NCBI GenBank assembly: GCA_947044365.1
Contig: OX345639.1
Span: forward strand, 3,220,001-3,284,000
Source of the DNA: Petrosia ficiformis
Taxonomy: Eukaryota; Porifera; Demospongiae; Haplosclerida; Petrosiidae
Length of the DNA stretch: 64,000 nucleotides
Direction: 5' to 3'
Shown here in pieces: positions 49,825-61,819 of the stretch. The translations under genes and the position numbers were made by a program. Position 1 is the first letter of the stretch; each line of letters starts with the position of its first letter. The notes beneath the pieces are model-generated. The model saw only the letters and a list, made by a program, of their open reading frames with translations. It was not told the DNA's origin and ran no database searches.

Positions 49825-52800
49825 TACATACATACATACATACATACATACATACATACGTACGTACATACATACATACATACATACGTACATAATTATT
49901 TATATGTATAATTATGTAACAATAGTGGAATGCCAAGTACTTAAGTTGCCCATGATACCAAACACACTCTCACTAGATAAAAATGTAGGTTGTTTTGAAG
50001 TCAAGAATAGTACACAATATGCCTCACACACAAAGATATTCTTTGGAGTTGATGTCAATGTTATCAATTCGAATAATTATTTAATTACCAACCTCTTCAT
50101 GAGTTGCCATTGCTTCTAGAAGTAGTTCTGGAGCACCACAACCAAGTATAAAGGATGTTGTATATTCTGTCATGAAGAAAGTGCTGGTATACAGTATGTA
50201 TAGCAATTGTACTACAATATGTTTTGACTAATAAGTTCTAATTACAGATCTAAATGCTTGGAATAGCCCTAATACTTCATAGCCTATCCCATTCAAATCT
50301 AATCATAATTATCATACTTGTATAGCAACTAATATAAAATAATTTAATTTGAAGAAGTGTTGTAAAAATAAAATTCATGGATTGGTAAATAATTAAGTTA
50401 TAATATACAATTTTAGTTATTAATTGTCCACAAAAATGCTACTTTTGGTAATATTAGTAATAGTAATAGTTCTATAGTATAGTCAATACTAAAGCGTTGT
50501 ATTTAATGTTTAAGATATTAATGTTACTCTGAACTATTAGCATGTTTAGCCAATCCCACAAAATTCGTACACTAATAATAAACATTCTATCACAAGTTTA
50601 CAGCTGCTAAGTATTGAGTCATGCTGTTATTACAATGAATCTATTGCTATGACAACATCTAAATAGCTTTAGCGCTAAATGACATCATGGCCTCAGAAAA
50701 TTATTTTTAATAATTATACTTCCGATCCTTTTTTTTTGTGTATGTCAAATTTCAATTAATTGCTTCATTATTGAGTTACATTATAATCATGTATTAACCT
50801 TATGACATTAAACTATACACTATATTACATACAAATCATCACATCGTAATTTTGGGGTCATCATGAATGTGAAAACACTTTAGACTTGCCAACATACATA
50901 TAATTAACCCCTTACAAATAGCATTTGTTATTATTAGCTATAAATTGAAGCAAAATTTTCAGAGCAAAATAAACACAAGTTATCTTATTAATTAATTAAT
51001 GGTTTATTTATCGAGAAAGTACACAGTGAATCATATTAAATTTCCCCTCAGTAATTAGAACATAATAAACATGATGAAGACAATTACTGTGGGCAGATTA
51101 GTATTCAATTTACTAATATAATTACATAACAATGTATATGGAACAAGAGATTTAATAAATCAATTCAAACCAGCTGTACATTTTACCTACCTAATGTGGA
51201 AAGGAAGAAGAGTACAGACACAACTGAGTTTACAAGAGTGTTATTGTTCATGTGACTTTTCAGAGCTTTGCAAACTAATTCAATTATGCCGTCCATTACA
51301 GCACAAGAGACAATATCTTCTAATAATTATAATGAAATTAATAAGTAGATATACAGTATGTGTTATACCTTCAGAGAACCAGAGAGGAACCAGTATGGCA
51401 GGTCAGGCATGCAAGTGCCATACCAATATTTGAGAGCCTCAATCATTGAAAACACCCTACCTGGCAACAGAAATACTCTCATGCTGACCTTCTGGCTCTT
51501 TATACAGTTTGCCTGACCAAAGCAAAGCTGCTTCCTCCCTCCCTCCCTCACATGAGGTTAAGTAAGTTTAGAGATGTTGGGAATGTGAGGAGATGAACTT
51601 TACAAATTCAATAGTCAGGGAGTGAAAATAGTGAACCAGCTGCTCCCCATATACCTTGTACACAGTTCATTTACCATACATTCACCATCATACAATGTTG
51701 ATCATGCATGATTGGCTGTTTCCACACCACCTACGTACGTATATGCACATCTACCAAAAAATGTATATTGGAGTTGCAACCAGCTCTTACTCGATAATTC
51801 ATTTCATGGAAAAAAAAAACGTTTCTCTTCTTATAAATATTTTGTAGTCTGTATAGAAAGCTGATGAAACTTGCTGTATGAGAGGTGAATGATATTTTGA
51901 GTTCAATTTTTTTTTAACTTTAATTAATATGGAAGATAGTGAAGAGTTAATTAATTAAATAATGAAACTTCAAACTCCCAAGAATTGCTGAGTTGGAGCT
52001 TAGTTCTTGCAGCTGCTAAGTTAGTGGTATATGATCTAAGCTCAGTTGAAGTCTTATACAGTGTTATCATAAATTTAATTTCCTACCATACATGTACAGT
52101 ACACTAATAATTAGTGCAGTTTTAGTTAACTATAACTATAACCAAAACCACTTTTAGTAAGGTATTGTGACTTTTAGTTAACTAAACTATAACTAAATTA
52201 CAAGATGTGAAGCAATAACTATAACTAACTAACTAAAACCCTTTTAGTAAGCCTAATATTAGTACTATAACTAAACTTGTGATAAACTGGACATACATAC
52301 TATAACTGAAGTTGGTTATTATTGTCATACTAAAACTAAAAAAGGTACTTACCATTTGAAGACAAATTCAGAAATAGTACACAGTATGATGTTAACATAT
52401 CTACCCTTTCTGAAAACTGTTTTAATGACCTCAAGAGCATTGATAATACTGGAGTATTGACTATATAGTCTCTGGTAGGCTCTTGAATGAAAGATGCATG
52501 GATTAATTAATGCATGTAATGGACAGTCAGTTCACTGATGTAATTACAACTAAATTTAAGGTAATTACATACACACAGATAGACAGAGATACAGACACAA
52601 CATACAGATAGACAGAGATACAGACACAACTACACAGAGATACACATGCACACACACATACACCCTAAAATAGCATACACTACACAAAACACATTAAGAA
52701 GACATCAAAAGTCAATCTCTATATGGTAATTTGTCCTCATAACCAAATCTTGATAATTATACAAAGATCAAAGTATGTAGAGGGTCTTTGGGTTCAGTTG

Positions 52801-53848
52801 TGGTATACATTATACATTAGACTTAATGGATCCTTATAGGATTATAGTCCTAATGGATCAATTGAGGTCTGCTGTTAATAGCAGCTGTACCCAAAACAGA
52901 AAATTAATTTTGTGGAAATTACGGTAATCATATGACTCCGAAGTCATATCAAAATATTAATGTGATAATGTGTGGTTGTGATTAAGAATTAGAGACTCTT
53001 TGGATGTATACCTACATAGTTTGGACTGGTATTGTTTTAGTTAACTATAACTATAACTAAGATCCCTTTTAGTAAAGCATTGTGACATTTAGTTAACTAA
53101 ATCACAAGTATATTGCAATAACTATAATTAAAAAATGGACAATAATGCGCACTTTTAGTTAGTTAACTAAAACCCAAAGAAGGCCTCAAGGATGAAACAT
53201 CATGTACAGCTTCATTTCATTGTCTTCATAAAATATTTGGTGTAACACTGACGCAGTCAACCAAATTAATTTATATAAGTATTTACCAAACCAACAACCA
53301 GGACTACTGAAGGACGAATGTCATTAAGAACTCTTCACAAAACATAAAACCCTTTTAGTAAGCCTACGTAATATTATTTGAGTTAATTAACTATAACTAT
53401 AACTAAATTGTGAGAAACTAGACATATTATAACTATAACTAAAAGTGGTCATTACTGTCATACTATAGCAGCATTACTTTGGAGTTTGGACACAAATAAA
53501 TTAAATATTTTGCAGACATCATATGCGCAAACAAAAATTTAATATCCTTAAGAAAATAATTCATTAAACAAAAAACTTACAAAAAAAAACACTTTTGTAA
53601 TATTTCTAATAGGCAATAATCACATAAGATAACTAATTATATCAAGTGCAACATACACACATACATACATACAAACATACATACATACATATATGCATAC
53701 ACACATACATACATACATTCATACATACATACATACATACATACATACATACATACATACATACATACATACATACATACATACATTCATACATACATAC
53801 ATACATACATACATACATACATACATACATACATACATACATACATAC

Positions 53849-53879
<31 letters not shown>

Positions 53880-53928
53880 CATACATACATACATACATAC
53901 ATGCACACATACATACATACATACATAC

Positions 53929-53959
<31 letters not shown>

Positions 53960-54708
53960 CTTACATACATACATACATAAATACATATAAATGTATTTAT
54001 GTATGTATGTATGTATGTATGTATGTATGTATGTATGTATATATGTATGTATGTATGTATATGTATGTATGTATGCTACGTACGTATGTGTGTGTGTGTA
54101 TATATATTTATGTACTTATCTATGTTTGCATATGTATATAAGTATGTATTTATGTTGTATTTCTACTGTTGTGATTATTACAAATAATTATCATATTTAC
54201 AATTTGTTGGAAACCTGCAAAAGTGTTGTTTATCATTAATTTTTAACGTTCAATAAATTCTTTTCTCATGGCATTTTGTATGCATGTACAAACACATTAG
54301 TTTATTTGTGTCCAAACCATGCAGCTATATATCACAAGATCATAACCACACATTATCACATTAATATTATGAAATCCTGCAGAGTCATGTAATTAAAATA
54401 ATTTCTACAAAATTATTGGGTACAGCTGTTAATAACAGCAGACCTCAATCCATTAAGACTAATGTTATAATAATTTTGTGACCGATTCTAGTGTACCATA
54501 CATATGTATGTATGTACATCTATTATCCCTTTAATTATAATTGTATTATGTATATAACCATGTGTACATACATACATACATACATACATACATACATAGT
54601 TACATACATACATACATTCATACATACATACATACATACATACATACATACATACATACATACATACATACATACATACATACATACGCACATACATACA
54701 TTCATACA

Positions 54709-54739
<31 letters not shown>

Positions 54740-54955
54740 GTTAATACATACATAGTTACATACATACATACATATGCACATACATACATACATACATACA
54801 TATATACATACAAACATACATACATACATACATACATACATACATACAACATGTACATACATACGCACATACATACATTCATAAATGCATACATACATAC
54901 ATACACACATACATACATACAAACATACATACATACATGTATATACATACGAACA

Positions 54956-54989
<34 letters not shown>

Positions 54990-57900
54990 CATACAAACAT
55001 ACATACATACATACATACATACATACATACATACATACGCACATACATACATTCATAAATGCATACATACATACATACATGCAATATATGTATACACACA
55101 CTTACATATATATATACATACATACATACATACATACACATGTATCATACACATGTATCATACACATGTATGTATCATTCATTCATATAACCACATTGTA
55201 TATACATACAGACATAACATAGACACAACGTCTCAAGAATACAATGGTGAAGGTTATTAGTTTAAGTATGAACCACCTCAAACAATTCAAACAATGTTTT
55301 GTAGTTCTGTAAGCCCCCACACTAAACAGTCTATTCTGAAATAATTATACTATTTCCCTTATAATGTCTGTCACATTATATTATATTATTGTTAGTCTCC
55401 TATTAAACAATACAATTGATAATTATGTTATGTGATTATCACACACAAACACACAAATGCACACACATACACACCAATTGAACTCCTAAGTTGATTCTTA
55501 ATACACACTACAATTTAATGTGAATATTTATATTGACCTAACTCACCATTGAAAGAATCATCAAATTTTCGTTAATCAAATTGAATATACACACCCACAT
55601 AATTATAAATAAAGACATAAATATGTTACTGTATTTGCAGATCCCAATATTATCCTTATACATAAACTCTATAATTAGGATACCTTGCATAGATAGAGCC
55701 ATCAATAACTCGGTTGCTACTAGCAACACATCTGCATTATCTGTGTAAGCCTAAAATATCAAGTGACTATACGTACATCACATGTAATCAACTTGCCTAC
55801 CTTTATTGCATCAAATGCCAACCCAATAACATCATTACAACATTCAGTATCTGTATTATGTATAATATTATATGTAGTACTCATTACACAGTGTACCTTC
55901 ATCAATACATATTTCTAATAACAGTTGTAATTAATAGCATGAAAATATCACGTATATTCACTTTGACCTCAGAAAGTTGTCGTCAAATTTAATCGGCAGT
56001 GACCAATTAACCTGCACTATTTCCAACATCAAACAGTATATACCTTCCCATACTGATATATTAGATTACAGTCTATAGTTCATCAGGACATAATTTTGAG
56101 GTCATAGTGTAGAAATGTTGTTACAATGTTAGCATATATATATATATATTCAGCATTGTAGTATAATTATATTAGTTTGCATTCCCTGGTAAGGTCGTTC
56201 ATGTACAATAATGATTAACTGTGTTAATATACTACACACATAAAGTCATACATAACAAAGACATGTATTTACTAATGGATTCATACCATTGTCATGTGTA
56301 AGATACAGAATTTTGAGTCCGAGTGTCAGTATATCCTTCTGTAGAGGCTGTTTTGTCATTATGTCTACCACATATTGTCTTGTTGAAGGTTTGAAGATTG
56401 TGTCTATTAAACAAATAATTGAAAACCTTACTAAAACAGCTTTAACTAACTAAAGTGCCCAATATTTACTACAATAGACTTGTAATTTAGTTATAGTACT
56501 AAAATAAACAACACGTGTGTAAATAAGATATTGTAAATATGGAATCCAGGGAAAAGTATCAGCATATACAATATGTACGTATTATTCTACATACAGTATG
56601 AGAATGTGACTGGTTTAGAATGGGAATGAGTATCTTAGTACATTTTAATGCATTGGTTGAGTTCACTTCAATCTATAACTTACTCTCTCTAGTTATCAAT
56701 GTCACTAACTGCTTAAGAATGGACACCTAATAGTGAAATCCATTTATTGTATCTAGTTGATAGTTTAATGTGATAATTCTTACCTGGAAATTGGATGAAT
56801 TCTTTACTTTCATCAAGCTTACTGCAATAGAAGGGCATAGAGGGAGAGAGGAAGAGAGGGAGAGACAGAGAAAGACAGATATGTAAATAGAGAGAGAGAG
56901 AGAGAGAGATGATATGATATATGATAATGTTGATGTTGACTAGATACCTAAAAGTTGATCCTCATCATTACTAGGAGCTATGTGTACAGAATATATTGTC
57001 AAAATTAATTTTATTATAAGTATTTCATATATCATACCTAGTATTTCATGACATAAATCAGAACCACACAACCTTAACGATTCCATTGCAAAAGGATTAT
57101 CGCACAGCTCTCTAAATAGCAAAAGGAAAATGACACAGGTAACAACAAGTACCATTAGTGCTCACAAAGCTGTCGGTCGCTGGTAAATATTTCTTCTCAA
57201 CATGGAGTGAATCAATGAAGATAATCCACTGCTGTAGTTCTAAAGACAGAAAATAATACATTCTTATGCAACTTTTGACTGACTAAACAGACCTTTGATA
57301 TGTACTCCAATAGTCCATCAAGTACATTAGAATCAATCTTCAATTGATATAGCGATACAACCATTTGATCAACCTATGTGTATATATGAATATATATAAA
57401 GAAAGAACTGCAAGAGTTCTCATTACAAGCACTATATAAAGAACCTCAGAGAACAATAATTATAACCTCAATAAATAATTTGTATAGTTATGATCTATAT
57501 ACTAGGCATGCGGGTCATTCCAAGAGTTCTCATTACAATGACCAGAATTTATAATGTATATTTTGGTGCCACAAGGTTAATATAGTTATAACTATACTGT
57601 AAATGAATAATCAAGCAATAGATTTATATTTGTCATTCACAAAATAGAATAGACGTATAATTATTAATGTGATGTACAAACTGAAGTAATGGACATTTTT
57701 GCGATGCCAAGAAGAATGTGAATGACCTTTAGCTGTTGTCAAAACTGCATAAGATATGATTATCACATTTTTCGTGTTATTAAAGGAGGCTTTGATTTTT
57801 GTCATATACCAAAATATTTACTATAAATGAAGAATTGGAACTTGTAAATTTGCTAGTCGAGATTATTTGGCTTGGCATTTTGTTGTAATCCATATTGTAT

Positions 57901-60900
57901 GTATAGTCATTATGTATTGCTCATGCTTCATGTGTCTATCCTATAATTGTTAATTTTGTAGTTATGATATTTGATATTACAGATGTGTGTACATTCAGGT
58001 GTCCACAGCATGCCATTTCCATGATTATACATCCCAAAGACCAGATATCATTTCTTTCATCATATCTTATATCATAGTCAAGTAAATAGTGAGAGAGAGG
58101 GAGGGAGGGAGAGAGAGGTGGGAGAGAAAGAGGGAGAGAAGGAGGGAGACAAAGAAAGACAGAGGGAGAGAGACAGAGAGGCAGAAAGAGGTAGGAGGGA
58201 CAAAAGCTACTAGTTAAGAAAGGATACACAGCAGATTCTTTTAATTCTGGTGAAACCCAGACCAGATCTCCTAACCAATGAAAGAGATTTGAAACATTAC
58301 ATAATGGGAAAAGTATTGCATAAATGTACATATATACGTTGTTAGGTAGTGGTTAAGATTTTTAATTAGAGATTTGGTATTCTCACCGTTTTCTGTTAAT
58401 GATTTCTTTACATTTGGTTCAGTCAATAAACTACCCAGACCAATATCACCTGACAAGGACATTGAAATAGTGTTATGATTCATATCAATGGTGCAGTAAT
58501 GTACTTACCGACAGCTATGCTTCCATCATCTTTAAGAAATATGTTACTGGGTTTAAGATTTCTAGTATGGTAAATTAATTAAAGAGTGATTATAAAGTTT
58601 CTTCACATTCATGATGACCTTAAATTAGGATGTGATGACTGTAAACTGTAGTTTAATATCATAAGGATTATATTGTAACTCAATAATGAAGTAATGGATT
58701 GAAACACAAAAAACAATGGGAAGGATAATTTATGTGAAATGGTGCAGGTAAAAAGGTTGTTGGTCATTCCAAACTAAAGTTATGAACATTTTTCTGAGGT
58801 TATGATGAACACGAATGACTTTTAGTAAAGAATTGATGCAGATGAAAAATGCATGGCTGGATGCATGGATAGCTGATTGTGATGAATAAATGAATTTTGA
58901 TGACACAATGCTTGGAATGATTGCTATGATGCAGAAATATTACTACGACATAGAAACAACTTCACAACACATACTTGTGAATCACATGGCTTTTGTGAAG
59001 ATAGAAAATGGCTTGGATTAGCTGCCCAACCCACTTCTGTAAAGTCTGGAAAGTAATATGAGATGACCCACTAACGTAGGACACTTGAGTATCTCACTGT
59101 AAATTAACTTAAATTGCATGCATGCATGTACGTACATAAGTATTTTTGCGTACGCATATTATGTTTAGTATAAAGTTTCTCGAGTTAGTGGGATCTGCAT
59201 AACTACAGATCACAATTACATAACAGATATCATGGGACACCAGGTCAATTACAATTCAATGTAATATTATTAATACATTAATAATTATTACTATTACTGG
59301 GTATGACATCAGGCTCGGTGATTATAAATCTGATAGCACTCACAGGTGTGTTAAATTATAATCAAAATACAATTATAATTATATAAATTAAAAATTTATG
59401 TGGCAAGTACAGGACAATTAGTTTTTTCTATTATGATAATACAAACTTTTGCTGGTAAAAGAGAATATGTCTAATATATATATAAGTTCTGTACTTTCTG
59501 TTGATAGCCTATAATTATGTACACAATTATTTGGAAATCATAGGAGTATATTACTTACGTATATCTATGTACTTATATAGAAAGATCGGGAGGAACAAAG
59601 AATTTCCACTAATGGCATTAAGGAGTTATAAGTGTCAGGTGTACGTGAGATAAAGTACTTATATGTGATCTGTAACTGTAGGTATACATTTCCCATATGT
59701 GTAAATGTATATGTGGAGCATTAAAACTACATAGTATACAGAAAGATTAGTAAGTATACGTATATACATGCACATTCCACTAATGAAGTTATAGGCGTCA
59801 GATTGTCGGGTAAAGTACTTATATGTAATCTGGAACTCTAAGTATGCATATCCCACTAATGGAGTTATTAGCTGTGTAAATTTATAATATGGTGGAGCAT
59901 TACATCTACATGTATGTACATAGTATATAGAAAGATTAGTAAGTATACGTATATACATGAACATTCCACTAATGAAGTTATGGGCGTCAGATTGTCGGGT
60001 AGAAGTACTTATATGTAATCTGTGACTGTAGGTATGCATTTCCCACTAATGGAGTTATTAGCATCATATATAGTGTAAATTTATATGTGGAGCATTACAT
60101 CTACATGTATGTGTCCATACAAAAAGATCAGTAAGTAAATGCACTTTGTACTAATGAAGTTATAAGCCTCATGTGTATGTATGTGGAAGATTAACAATAT
60201 TATGTTTTATTATGCAATCTGTGGTTAAATTACTCTCAACAAAAGCCTTGTAGGTATAGAGCATTTCTATACTATCTGTCATTCACTAATGGAATTACAA
60301 GTCTTACAATGTTATCCAGTGGTTGCCTGTCCATTAGATGGGTCTGTAAAAGTTTACCAATGTCACCTGTTGGAAAAATAATTATTAATTGTTTTATGCA
60401 ACAGGTCACTTATCAGTTGCCATGTCAACCCATTAATATAATTTTATTATCATAGTAATTAACCTTGTGGAAAATATTCTGTTACTATGCAGAGAAATAT
60501 GGCCGGTATCTAAGGAACAGATAATATTATTTGAAATACAAAACAAAGGATTATGAGTATTAAAACAGAAGTGAGAGTATTAAAGCAGGATTTCATACAG
60601 CGAGTGGGGAGGGGGGAGGGAGGAGGAATATCCCACCCTAGATTTCAAGCCAAATTTAGAGCCTAAAGTTAAACTATTTCCTGGGGGAGCATAACCCCCC
60701 CCCCCCCCCCCAAACCTTCCCAGGAGCAGTGCACTTCACATGAAACATTCTTTCCCCTAACAAAAAAAAATCGTGTATGAAACTCTGATCAAAGTGACTG
60801 AGTATGCAAGTACAAGATGCAAGTGTATCTTTGCATATGTACACAAGTACCTTTGTATCCCAGCTAATAAACACTTGGTGATATTTCGGAATAAAACCAT

Positions 60901-61236
60901 AATTTTGGAATTTCAGTGATAAGATCTACGTTTAAACATTAATTGTAAGTGTTAAAAACTTTCAGTTCTATAAACCTCTTTTAATGCAGTATTAGCAGTA
61001 ATTTCATCACTACATTCAATCTAAGAGAGATCGAAATACATTAGAATAGTATTCAGTTACATTCTAACATGTATGCAACCTTCTTAAGAGCATAATTTTG
61101 CTTGGTTTTAACATCTTGTACAAGATACACAGTGCCATGAGCCCCTCTACCTAAATCTGATATTAGCTAACAACAGGAGGAGCACTAGATATAAGGAACA
61201 GCATTGCATACAAGAAGTTACCTGGTAATTCTCCAT
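45615..61236 (-). CDS. STKLD1: STKLD1-type pseudokinase with helical-repeat tail
   Basis: About 20 minus-strand exons. Exon 1 (61236-61222, MENYQ), 61166-61080, 61020-60976, 60925-60851, 60509-60464, 60366-60308, 59045-58975 and 58561-58509 chain in phase. They give MENYQLISDLGRGAHGTVYL, ALKKIECSDE, HQVFISWDTK, IVTEYFPQ, LIQAIFYLHKSHVIHKN and LKPSNIFL. The kinase continues with GDIGLGSLL (in place of DFG), WVSPELKES (APE motif) and DERNDIWSLGCIIMEM near 58000. The catalytic-loop Asp is Asn (HKNLKPSN); human STKLD1 has the same change (HRNLKPSN, recalled from memory), so catalysis is probably lost while the ATP Lys is kept. Downstream exons to the stop at 45615-45617 encode ARM/HEAT-like helices (ELLMALSMQ, RVHGLKCIIKAL, ELKPVLRHVLMVMM). 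Introns of 50-55 kb hold CATA arrays. Molecular role unknown in the family. Tail exon borders are approximate. Confidence 0.88.
46020..46075. repeat. tRNA/SINE-like B-box remnant
   Basis: gagggttcaaatcccagac matches a Pol III B box, and a second one in opposite orientation (gggatttaaccc, about 45990) lies 70 bases away. No complete tRNA cloverleaf can be drawn, so this is read as SINE debris in a pseudokinase intron. Confidence 0.35.
46672..46968. repeat. TACATG/ATAATCATAC tandem array
   Basis: Units like acatgtacatataatcatac repeat about 13 times in a pseudokinase intron. Confidence 0.85.
47448..47624. repeat. TA-flanked MITE with AGTGGAACCTCT ends, copy 1
   Basis: Left end tagtggaacctctctattc, right end gaatatagaggttccacta. 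The interior has ccaaactgtactttgtaat and ggtcccaattgtgtcc. The end sequence and TA target are typical of pogo/Tc1-mariner-type non-autonomous elements. Confidence 0.8.
48150..48265. repeat. SINE-related fragment
   Basis: Shares gagaattagaaacaaaggaa with the SINE tails in spectrin introns and has gttctgggtccaatccct, a B-box-like word. Here the two parts are in a rearranged relative orientation. Confidence 0.4.
48431..48604. repeat. TA-flanked MITE with CAGTGAAACC ends, copy 2
   Basis: cagtgaaacccctccat at the left and agtggttccactg at the right, directly flanked by TA on both sides (48429-48430 and 48605-48606). Internal words (aaggacacttacaaatgttc, caaactgtgctttataat) align with copy 1, 0.8 kb away. 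Confidence 0.85.
49122..49543. repeat. (CATA)n array, about 420 bases
   Basis: Nearly pure tetranucleotide array with occasional cataaata and cgta variants, in a pseudokinase intron. Long Met-Tyr-Val-Cys frames on the minus strand are only its translation. Confidence 0.98.
49759..49893. repeat. (CATA)n / (CA)n array
   Basis: CATA repeats with a short acacac core and cgta variants. Confidence 0.95.
50700..50875 (-). repeat. Dispersed inverted-repeat element (family 1), copy D, truncated
   Basis: Contains tgtatgtcaaatttcaatta, cattattgagttac, tgacattaaactatacac and a ggggtcatcatgaatgtgaa end. The opposite end (ggtcattcc..gaacat part) is missing. It lies in a pseudokinase intron. Confidence 0.7.
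52111..52345. repeat. TAACTAAAA-type element copy
   Basis: Starts ttagtgcagttttagttaac and ends gttattattgtcatactaaa, like the element at 4711-4913 but with the two inverted ends diverged. Confidence 0.65.
53025..53470. repeat. TAACTAAAA-type element split by an insertion
   Basis: Left half 53025-53172 (ttgttttagttaactataac) and right half 53345-53470 (acccttttagtaagcc to cattactgtcatac) are separated by about 170 unrelated bases, as if a later insertion split one element. Confidence 0.55.
53650..54112. repeat. (CATA)n then (TATG)n: giant inverted repeat
   Basis: CATA units to about 53986 and TATG units from 53991, meeting at a palindrome centred on ataa (53987-53990). The two sides are reverse complements for about 75 bases or more. 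Confidence 0.95.
54566..55140. repeat. (CATA)n array with higher-order variants
   Basis: Mostly CATA with recurring longer motifs (acgcacatacatacattcat at about 54685, 54864 and 55038; catatatacatacaaacat), showing segmental duplication inside the array. It lies in a pseudokinase intron. Confidence 0.95.
56835..56915. repeat. (GA)n-rich low-complexity tract
   Basis: gagagagagg-type purine run in a pseudokinase intron. Similar tracts lie at 1428-1575 and 58088-58200; the last is the short intron between two kinase exons. Confidence 0.8.
58604..58819 (+). repeat. Dispersed inverted-repeat element (family 1), copy F (best copy)
   Basis: Left end cattcatgatgacct and right end gaggttatgatgaacacgaatg form terminal inverted repeats. 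The interior has attaggatgtgatgact, gtaactcaataatgaag, gcaggtaaaaaggttgttgg and ccaaactaaagttatgaaca. A degenerate copy is at 55950-56115. Confidence 0.85.
59565..60170. repeat. Tandem repeat, units of about 160-195 bases
   Basis: The words aaagtacttatatgtaatct, ttcccactaatggagtta, gtggagcattacatctacat and agaaagattagtaagtatac recur three to four times (anchors near 59652, 59813 and 60006). It lies in a pseudokinase intron. Confidence 0.85.
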
Positions 61237-61819
61237 AGTATATACATGTACTTGTACTTTTGCTTGTTTCAAAATCTTGTAAACATTATGACGTCATTAA
61301 CGCCCACTCACTTAAATTAATAAAAATAATAAGATATATAGAGAAAAAAAACATCCCTATGATTGCTTTACAAATTTAAGTAAAGATAAACATATCTCTA
61401 TGACTGCTTTGTGGTGTCCAGCATTCGGTAATCATGGCTGACTTTATCAAGCATGAAAGACAACAGCTTATTATTTTGATTATCTACTCTCCTGACCTTT
61501 CAAAGGACCTCGTAGAACTTTAGGAATATATTTCAGGCAGAATAGCTAGCTATTAGTTCCAGTTTCTACATAAGCTACACAGATTTCTTTCTGCTGCTGT
61601 GTAGAGCTTGATCAATGATCGCGCGTTCTTTTACGCGCCACGCCCATTAATTGACCAAGCCCCCGGGAATGATGTAACTTCCTTAACTACGTATACAACG
61701 CATACTCGCGTAAGTGGACACAAGAAAAAATATATATAATTATATATATAAACATACATCGAACCCGTGGGAAAGCAATCATAGGGATGGCCCTGCGGGC
61801 CATAAAAATATCCTAGTTA
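61237..61819. promoter_or_regulatory. Promoter region of the pseudokinase gene
   Basis: A perfect CRE palindrome TGACGTCA (61289-61296) lies 53 bases upstream of the ATG. Further out an 18-base perfect inverted repeat (61352-61369 and 61772-61789, catccctatgattgcttt) encloses about 400 bases with GC-rich words (gatcgcgcg, cgcgccacgccc), and may mark a foldback element. No gene is seen. Confidence 0.5.

Noticed and set aside
57936..58331. 131-codon frame as a single exon
   Set aside because: It fuses two kinase exons through a pyrimidine-rich intron that happens to lack stops; splice sites at both exon edges restore the kinase motif spacing.
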